64,000 nt of DNA from assembly GCA_032719365.1 (NCBI GenBank), contig CM064873.1, positions 41,517,742-41,581,741 of the forward strand. Direction: 5' to 3'. Shown here one piece after another: positions 56,486 through 64,000 of this stretch. Numbering within the stretch: the first letter of the stretch is position 1; the number at the start of each line of letters is the position of its first letter. The translations under genes were made by a program, and so were the position numbers. The DNA comes from Prinsepia uniflora. Taxonomy: Eukaryota > Streptophyta > Magnoliopsida > Rosales > Rosaceae. The notes under the pieces are model-generated. The model had not been told where the DNA came from, did not search any database, and was given only the letters and a program-made list of their open reading frames with translations.

Positions 56486-59400
56486 TATTCAAGTTCGTAA
56501 CCGTTTCATGAAATCATATCCAACCATATTTATGGAAATCGGTGCAAATCCAGAAAACCTCGGTTTACGTGCAAATACGTAATTCACCTAGAAATACGTG
56601 AAATCATTTTAAATTCACCGATATCCAAAGTAAATCATTTAATCATAATTATAACAATCATAAAACAGTTATGCATGCATCAAATTTATGAAACCAATGT
56701 CCACTCACAGACCGTTTAACCGAGTGCCTCGATACGCGTGCCATAGGCCTTCCCGGGCCACACCACTATCACCGGGACTCCCAGTCCTGTCCAAATCACA
56801 TTATAGGATTACTAACCCCTTCATTAACATTCTATAAAAGTCCCGTAATTTTCCTGAATTTTTAAGTATTTTTAAACTGGATTTAAAACCTTCGAACATC
56901 CCGAACAATAACGAAACGGGATCCGATCGACACGAAACCAACGCTAAAATGTTCGTTACATTGAATAGGACAAAAGTCATGTTGGAAGTTTCCCAAAATT
57001 ACCTCACACGCGCCCCCACGCGCCGGTTGAACTCCCTGCGTGTGAAACCCACGCGCCGGGTACTGTTCACCGTCGTTCAACCCGAACGACTGGTAAACGG
57101 GTCGCCGTGATCCGCGGGCCAACCCAACTGGTTCTCCGTCAAATCTCCACCATTTTGGACGGGGTTTTCACCTACAGGATCGTCTGAGTTTAATTAAGGG
57201 TTCTGTGAAAACAAAAACAAGGCACAACGTCCAGATCGTACCTCCTCGATCGAGAAGCTCACGGCCAAACTCCACCGTCGACTGCTCTCAGCTCCGACCA
57301 CCATTCTCGTTGAAAACGGTCCCTATAGACTCGTCTCATCCTCTGAGTCATCATCCTGGTCACTAGATCGACTAAAACGTCGAAAAACCCAAGCTGCCAT
57401 TTTAGACCCGAGAACGGGCTCGCGGGTTTAGGCTCACTTCGCCGCCGTGGTCACCCCCGTGGCCACCGAAACGCCTGGACTGATCACAGGAACATCCACC
57501 ACCCATCAATACGATCACAAACAGTCAACATTGACCTCCCCAAATTTTGAGTTTCGGACCTCCCCTGTTTTTCCTTCCGCCGTCATCTCCGCCGGCTCCC
57601 GCCGTCTCCCATCGTGCCCAGCTCACAGCAGTCATCCCACAACCCTCCGCACGATCCCATGGATACAGATATGGTGGTGGTGTGCAGTGTGAGCCGTGTA
57701 CGTGCTCACGGGTTTGAGAGAAATGAGAGTGAGAGGATGTAGTCTGATACAATTAAAGAGAGAGGGGGAACAGAATCAACGGCCCAGATTCAATCTCACC
57801 AATGAGATTAAAGGTCCAGATTAAAAGATGCAATAAGTGGGAATTCTTTATATTTTTTTATTCCAATAATTTAATCCAATCCCACCAATCCAGATCCGAG
57901 TTCATAATTAAAGGTTAGTGGTCCACGTGTCCCACCCAGAATTTCAGACCAATCAGAGAACGCCACGTGTCCCCGCCTCGTAATGCATGCATAACGAAAC
58001 CAAACTTCCGTGACCCATAACTTCGTCGTCGAATCTCCGATTTCGGCGTGCCGCCTGTCGTTGGAGTCGCATCGACGAAACCTACGTAACGGTCCTTGGC
58101 CCTCGGCCCTCGGACATCCTGGTCAAAAAGTCAACATTTGCCCCTATTTCGTCCAAATTACAAAAACGCCCTTGAACTTCCGCACATCATAACTTTCACC
58201 ACGAACGTCGGAATCGAACGTGCCACCTGTCTATGAACTCGTGACGTCTCCGAACGACGTCACGGTCATCGGTCAAAGTCCATTTGACCATCCGAAATAA
58301 AAGTCAACATTTTGCCCACGCACAGGGGAAAAACGGTCATTTTGCACAATTCGTCCGAAATCGCCCAACTAATTCCAGATTAGTAAATCATAATTAAATA
58401 TTATTAAATCCCGATATTCAGGACAGGTCGTTACAACCTTCCCTCCTTAAAGAATTTCGTCCTCGAAATTACTAACATCCTTATTCCACAACCACCACGT
58501 GGAAAACATTCCGACCTCACATCTGTGTACACCTGTACACCCACTTACTGGAACAACACCAATCACGTCAGTACCTAGATATCCCATCACAGTCATACGT
58601 CACAACAACAACACTCGACCACCTCGAGTGGACGTAATCACCTGATCCGCGATAAGATCGCTCAACCATTAAGCTGACTCCTTCAGCTAGATGGTTCCCT
58701 TCCATTACCAATATATCCTTACATTTGCTCCCATTGGGAGTCACCAAATCTCATTTGTCAGTCCATGCTGACACCATCAGTCAAACTGTCATCACTAAGC
58801 TTTACCACCCTGTAAAGCCCAAACCATCGATTAATCAATGACAACACCATGTACTACATCACCCTTGATGTAGCGTAAGATCAACCACATGATCTCAATT
58901 CGCAGGGCAAGCCCATTCCTGCGACATAACTAAATCTCAATGTCCATATCCGCCGACTCCCTCAGCGAACCAAGACGCTGGGAAATTACGGTGTGATCAA
59001 GTCACACAAGGCTACTCGTGGTTACTCAGACCACCAATTCACTCATCCTGAGTGTACGTATACCGTCAACTTACTCAATCAAGTGGTGTAACTAGAACAC
59101 ATTGAATACCAGCCCAGCAGTGAACACACATCTCAATACTAGGGTTCCACAAGCCAACCATGGCTAAGAGCACCTGCTCATAAAATCACTGAACCCGACA
59201 AGATCGCTCTGCATAGCGCACAGTATCCAATGTCCAGTCCACAATCACAACCAAACAAATGATATTGGAACCAAGCCGATCACCAACACGTTTAGTTACA
59301 CACCACTGGTACATCCCATGTACCGCCATTAGGCACCACTCAGCCTAACCCGTAACAATCCTCGCACAACGTACCCTGTACGTACATCAATCCATCAATC

Positions 59401-60200
59401 TGCCTATAACCACCCAGGTCATAGCCAAATACGTTCCAATAATGAAGTACCTTTGCCCAAACCAACATGAGACAAAGCGAAATCCACCCATCATCCAGTT
59501 CTAGTTCCGAATCTGAATTCGCAATTTCGTAAGAAATCCCGAACCCGAACCCAGACATCATATTTTAATCCATTTCCAAATCCGAATCCGAAATCATTAC
59601 TCCGTAAGCTAGCATTGGAATAATCATTCTGCACCCAAATCCAGTAATCCATTTTCGAGCTTCGCAATCGAATCCTGAATCGTCACCCAGAAATTCGATT
59701 CCAAAACCCAAAATCTCGTTTACGTCCATCAAGACGTAACGTAACTGAATCTATCGGTTGCCTCTCCAAAACACTCGATTGACTTCATAGGGAAGCCAAT
59801 CCCAATATCCACACGTCAAAGGTTGACAAAATCCGACCACATCGGAAACCTACTCAACCAAGTCACAAACCATATGGACTCACTCCGAAAAGAAGTTCAG
59901 TCCCGTCATTTACGACTCACATATCAAGGTAAGAGTGATAAACTCTCCACCCATCTGGATCATCAAGATCACAATCCAGATCCTTCGCTACGTCACCCGA
60001 CTAGTAATATCACGATCCTAGATCGTCACATCGTCCAAAGTCGACAACATCACAAATCAGATCCACCTAGGATCCACACATGCTCGCATAGCTAACAATC
60101 CATCTGAAAGCTGATTGTAGGGCCTTACACCCTCATTGAATCATTCGCCAAATTTCCCTTGGTGGAAAGATGACCTCGCATTTCACCACCAAATCCAAAT

Positions 60201-60476
60201 TCATACACAACTTCTTGTGTCCAATGACCCCAAGCCAAACATGGGTCCACCAACCAATACACGCTCAACGTACTGGTAGCAACAGTCATCATCTGCCACG
60301 GCAGGAATTAAGAAGTCAGCCCCAATGACTTCGGAATACCAATAACCGATGCGGAAACGAGCACTCCTCTCGTCTCCCAATCGCAACTCTCCCCGAATCG
60401 GAAGTTCCAACCATGTTGGAAACAGACATGCTCCCAAAGAGATGTCAAGTCCAACCACTGGACTGCCCACGTCCAT
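60201..60476 (-). other. Small open frame in LARD D interior
   Basis: 91 codons in element sense. The stretch YSEVIGADFL ... YQYVERVLVG matches the frame at 33207-33515. No recognised domain and no evidence of expression. Confidence 0.25.
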
Positions 60477-61242
60477 ACCTCACTTGGACCACCACGCGCC
60501 CAAAATCAATTCATTACTCGGACCTCACGTCCTCCAATAATCATGTACGCACACTACCCGATTCCGAACGGGATATCTCCAATTTTGCCTGAGTGTGCAT
60601 ACCATACTGCCTCCGTCTCACATCTCAACCTAAACAGGTTCAATCCTCGGGTTCCAAGTGATTCGCAATCACAAACTCACACGTCAATACCACGAATGGG
60701 TTCCCCGACTTTTCCAGTCCATCAATTATAACTTAGGGTTCCAAAATCACACCCTAGGGTTCCACCGAACCCAACTGCCTTTTGCAGTAAAATCCACAAC
60801 CTGACCGACTCCACAGTCTTGACATCGCATAGACGTCAAATCCAATCCAATCGTCAATTCAACGTGGGTTCCACCACGAAGGTCATCGGCTAACTCCGAT
60901 GCACCAACACCCCGTACACTAGCCAACACTACTAGGGTCCTCAACTTAGACCAAAACTCAACTGAGTTTCGCATTTCCATAACATTATTCCAATGGGGTT
61001 CCCTGAACCTAGCTGTGCCCAGTGGCACAGCCATCCATCCTCACATGACCGAACCGACGGTCCCGCATTACTAGTTAATCGTATACAACCCCACTTGGGT
61101 TGAATCGCATCAATGCACGGCGTATCGGCCAAACACACCCAATCCACCATACAAACCCAAAACTATCTATCAGGTTGACAACGGAATAGCAGCCCAAAGA
61201 GACATCACACCCTCGTCCTTCGCGCACAAAAGAGCAAAACCT

Positions 61243-61254
61243 GCTCTGATACCA
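61243..61254 (-). other. Primer-binding site of LARD D (initiator tRNA-Met)
   Basis: Plus strand GCTCTGATACCA, 2 bp from the LTR edge at 61257. Same tRNA as Tekay and LARD P. Confidence 0.92.
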
Positions 61255-61256
61255 CT

Positions 61257-64000
61257 TGACACGACCCATCCCAATCCCCCCGGGATTACAATGGAATGTG
61301 ACGTGCTCCCGTCTGACAAGAGGCGTCAGACAAGGGATAACCGATTGCCTTTGCCCAAACGGGCTTCCAGAGTGCGTAAGGATCGATGGAGGAGGTGTGC
61401 GATGCTCAAGTCTCTGCTGCAGTCGCATCCGGAATCAACCTGAAGGGCATTGAAAACAAAAGCTGTGAGTGGACGAAAATAAACAAGTCTGTTTAAAACA
61501 TTTATAAGACATTTATGCCCCTAGTAAAACCATATGCATGCGCCAAAAACCAATGATCACACATTTATTTAGAAATAACCATTAGAGCCTTAGCCCGGGA
61601 ACCAAAGCATAGTTTCAATTTTCAAAAGTTAATCCAAGAGTTATTTCATAAATCCAGTAATATGAATCATAAGGCATATAATATAAACCATAACCATAAT
61701 TTTAGCCACTGCACTATACACTCCAATCCGACATCCCTGATGTCTGACGTCCCTGTCGTCAATAAGGTCACAATCATAAGGCTACGCGTGCCACTCGGGT
61801 CTCAATTTCCGAGTTCAATCCCCGAACCCCGTTCGGGTACAGCATCCCCGATGCTTAGCGTCATAGACGCTGGACGTACTAGACGTACGTGACCTCTCCG
61901 GGGTACCTCATCCGGAGGAGACAGTATCATATGGAAGGATCTATACAGTGCAGTACTAAATACATTTTATCGATATCCACATGCAAAACATATAGGTATA
62001 CATAGGTAAAATCCGAACCGATCGTTACATTTCATCAAACGAGTCTCATGTCCAAATACCGTGAAACGTGCCATAACCGAAATATCATCAAAACCATTTA
62101 TTGATTCCAGCATGTGAACATATATAAAATGTAAACCAGAAAACATTTATTCAATTCCATTTTAGGGTCCCCGACCCGCAATCGTATGTAGAAATCAACT
62201 GGACCCCTGGCCCGATTTCACAAGTTAACTGGGCCCCTGGCCCGATCCACATGTTAACTGGGCCCCTGGCCCGATTTTACATTATTCAAGTTCGTAACCG
62301 TTTCATGAAATCATATCCAACCATATTTATGGAAATCGGTGCAAATCCAGAAAACCTCGGTTTACGTGCAAATACGTAATTCACCTCGAAATACGTGAAA
62401 TCATTTTAAATTCACCGATATCCAAAGTAAATCATTTAATCATAATTATAACAATCATAAAACAGTTATGCATGCATCGAATTTATGAAACCAATGTCCA
62501 CTCACAGACCGTTTAACCGAGTGCCTCGATACGCGTGCCATAGGCCTTCCCGGGCCACACCACTATCACCGGGACTCCCAATCCTGTCCAAATCACATTA
62601 GAGGATTACTAACCCCTTCATTAACATTCTATAAAAGTCCCGTAATTTTCCCGAATTTTTAAGTATTTTTAAACTGGATTTAAAACTTTCGGACATCCCG
62701 AACAATAACGAAACGGGATCCGATCGACACGAAACCAACGCTAAAATGTTCGTTACATTGAATAGGACAAAAGTCATGTTGGAAGTTTCCCAAAATTACC
62801 TCACACGCGCCCCCACGCGCCGGTTGAACTCCCTGCGTGTGAAACCCACGCGCCGGGTACTGTTCACCATCGTTCAACCCGAACGACTGGTAAACGGGTC
62901 GCCGTGACCCGCGGGCTAACCCGACTGGTTCTCCGTCAAATCTCCACCATTTTGGACGGGGTTTTCACCTACAGGATCGTCTGAGTTTAATTAAGGGTTC
63001 TGTGAAAACAAAAACAAGGCACAACGTTCAGATCGTACCTCCTCGATCGAGAAGCTCACGGCCAAACTCCACCGTCGACTGCTCTCAGCTCCGACCACCA
63101 TTCTCGTTGAAAACGGTCCCTATAGACTCGTCTCATCCTCTGAGTCATCATCCTGGTCACTAGATCGACTAAAACGTCGAAAAACCCAAGCTGCCATTTT
63201 AGACCCGAGAACGGGCTCGCGGGTTTAGGCTCACTTCGCCGCCGTGGTCACCCCCGTGGCCACCGAAACGCCTGGACTGATCACAGGAACATCCACCACC
63301 CATCAATACGATCACAAACAGTCAACATTGACCTCCCCAAATTTTGAGTTTCGGACCTCCCCTGTTTTTCCTTCCGCCGTCATCTCCGCCGGCTCCCGCC
63401 GTCTCCCATCGTGCCCAGCTCACAGCAGTCATCCCACAACCCTCCGCACGATCCCATGGATACAGATATGGTGGTGGTGTGCAGTGTGAGCCGTGTACGT
63501 GCTCACGGGTTTGAGAGAAATGAGAGTGAGAGGATGTAGTCTGATACAATTAAAGAGAGAGGGGGAACAGAATCAACGGCCCAGATTCAATCTCACCAAT
63601 GAGATTAAAGGTCCAGATTAAAAGATGCAATAAGTGGGAATTCTTTATATTTTTTTATTCCAATAATTTAATCCAATCCCACCAATCCAGATCCGAGTTC
63701 ATAATTAAAGGTTAGTGGTCCACGTGTCCCACACAGAATTTCAGACCAATCAGAGAACGCCACCTGTCCCCGCCTCGTAATGCGTGCATAACGAAACCAT
63801 ACTTCCGTGACCCATAACTTCGTCGTCGAATCTCCGATTTCGGCGTGCCGCTTGTCGTTGGATTCGCATCGACGAAACCTACGTAACGGTCCTTGGCCCT
63901 CGGCCCTCAGACATCCTGGTCAAAAAGTCAACATTTGCCCCTATTTCGTCCAAATTACAAAAACGGCCTTGAACTTCCGTACATCATAACTTTCACCACG
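61257..64000 (-). mobile_element. 5' LTR of LARD element D, runs off window
   Basis: 2744 bp visible. Starts TGACACGACCC. It pairs with 55428-58435. GTGAGTGGAC 61465-61474, hairpin cluster about 61727-61915, three GGGCCC units, GTCCACTCAC 62496-62505. The element's outer edge and target duplication lie outside the window. Confidence 0.93.

Larger units (their letters stand above)
55428..58435 (-). mobile_element. 3' LTR of LARD element D (3008 bp)
   Basis: Plus-strand edges TGACACGACCC (55428) and GGTCGTTACA (58435), next to a polypurine-type sequence. Near-identical to 61257-64000; one difference is four versus three GGGCCC repeat units. GTGAGTGGAC 55636-55645, hairpin cluster about 55904-56090, GTCCACTCAC 56699-56708. 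It is inserted in the minus-strand LTR that starts at 52806. Confidence 0.93.
58436..61256 (-). mobile_element. Internal region of LARD element D (non-coding, 2821 bp)
   Basis: Bounded by a polypurine-type sequence at 58436-58451 (plus strand ACCTTCCCTCCTTAAA, then the AATTTCG/CGAAATT hairpin) and a primer site at 61243-61254. No gag or pol similarity in any frame. It resembles the interior of element P throughout, with many substitutions and small indels, and is therefore a second member of the same LARD family. Orientation is minus. Confidence 0.85.

Overview
The window is plant nuclear heterochromatin made almost entirely of long terminal repeat (LTR) retrotransposons nested in one another. 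I found no host protein gene, no rRNA or tRNA gene and no prokaryotic feature. A flowering plant is indicated by Ty3/gypsy chromovirus (Tekay/Del-like) and Athila/Tat-like pol genes, primer-binding sites complementary to plant initiator tRNA-Met, LTRs of about 2.8-3.3 kb, 5-bp target duplications and a tandem minisatellite. The species cannot be named from this.

Layout. 1-7243: a minus-strand LTR (1606-2069 plus 5049-7243) carries two plus-strand LTR insertions, the tail of one (1-1605) and a complete solo LTR with a perfect 5-bp duplication (2070-5043). 7244-9260: 28 copies of a 72-bp minisatellite with a five-monomer higher order. 9261-29820: a head-to-tail array of one Tekay-like element with period exactly 7408 bp (LTR-int-LTR-int-LTR-int'), where neighbours share LTRs. 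Both complete internal regions carry the same frameshift and the same premature stop in integrase. The third copy is cut in RNase H and fused by 7-bp microhomology to another element. 29821-38197: a minus-strand non-coding LTR element (a LARD, large retrotransposon derivative) with a broken 3' end that includes a 466-bp duplicate of its own internal DNA. 38198-41445: remains of two minus-strand Athila/Tat-like elements, an LTR with primer site inserted in the integrase of a decayed pol gene. 41446-55427: rearranged plus- and minus-strand LTRs, including three tandem 844-bp LTR-start units, a nested minus solo LTR and a second LARD fragment. 55428-64000: a third LARD with 3' LTR, 2.8-kb non-coding interior and a 5' LTR that runs off the window.

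How the parts relate. The LARDs have no gag or pol, but share with the Tekay element the LTR termini, the tRNA-Met primer site, the polypurine tract and a hairpin beside it. They look like non-autonomous partners moved by Tekay-type enzymes. All these LTRs, whatever their strand, share an internal architecture: clustered 6-bp-stem hairpins, a 7-bp-stem GCGCGTG/CACGCGC hairpin, and a pair of complementary 10-mers (GTGAGTGGAC and GTCCACTCAC) 0.6-1.4 kb apart that may be splice signals or an RNA pairing. The Tekay LTR also has five CACGTG and five TGACGTCA sites in 280 bp, which suggests bZIP-driven transcription. The conserved LTR architecture, the shared defects of the array and the LARD partnership are the most interesting signals here.
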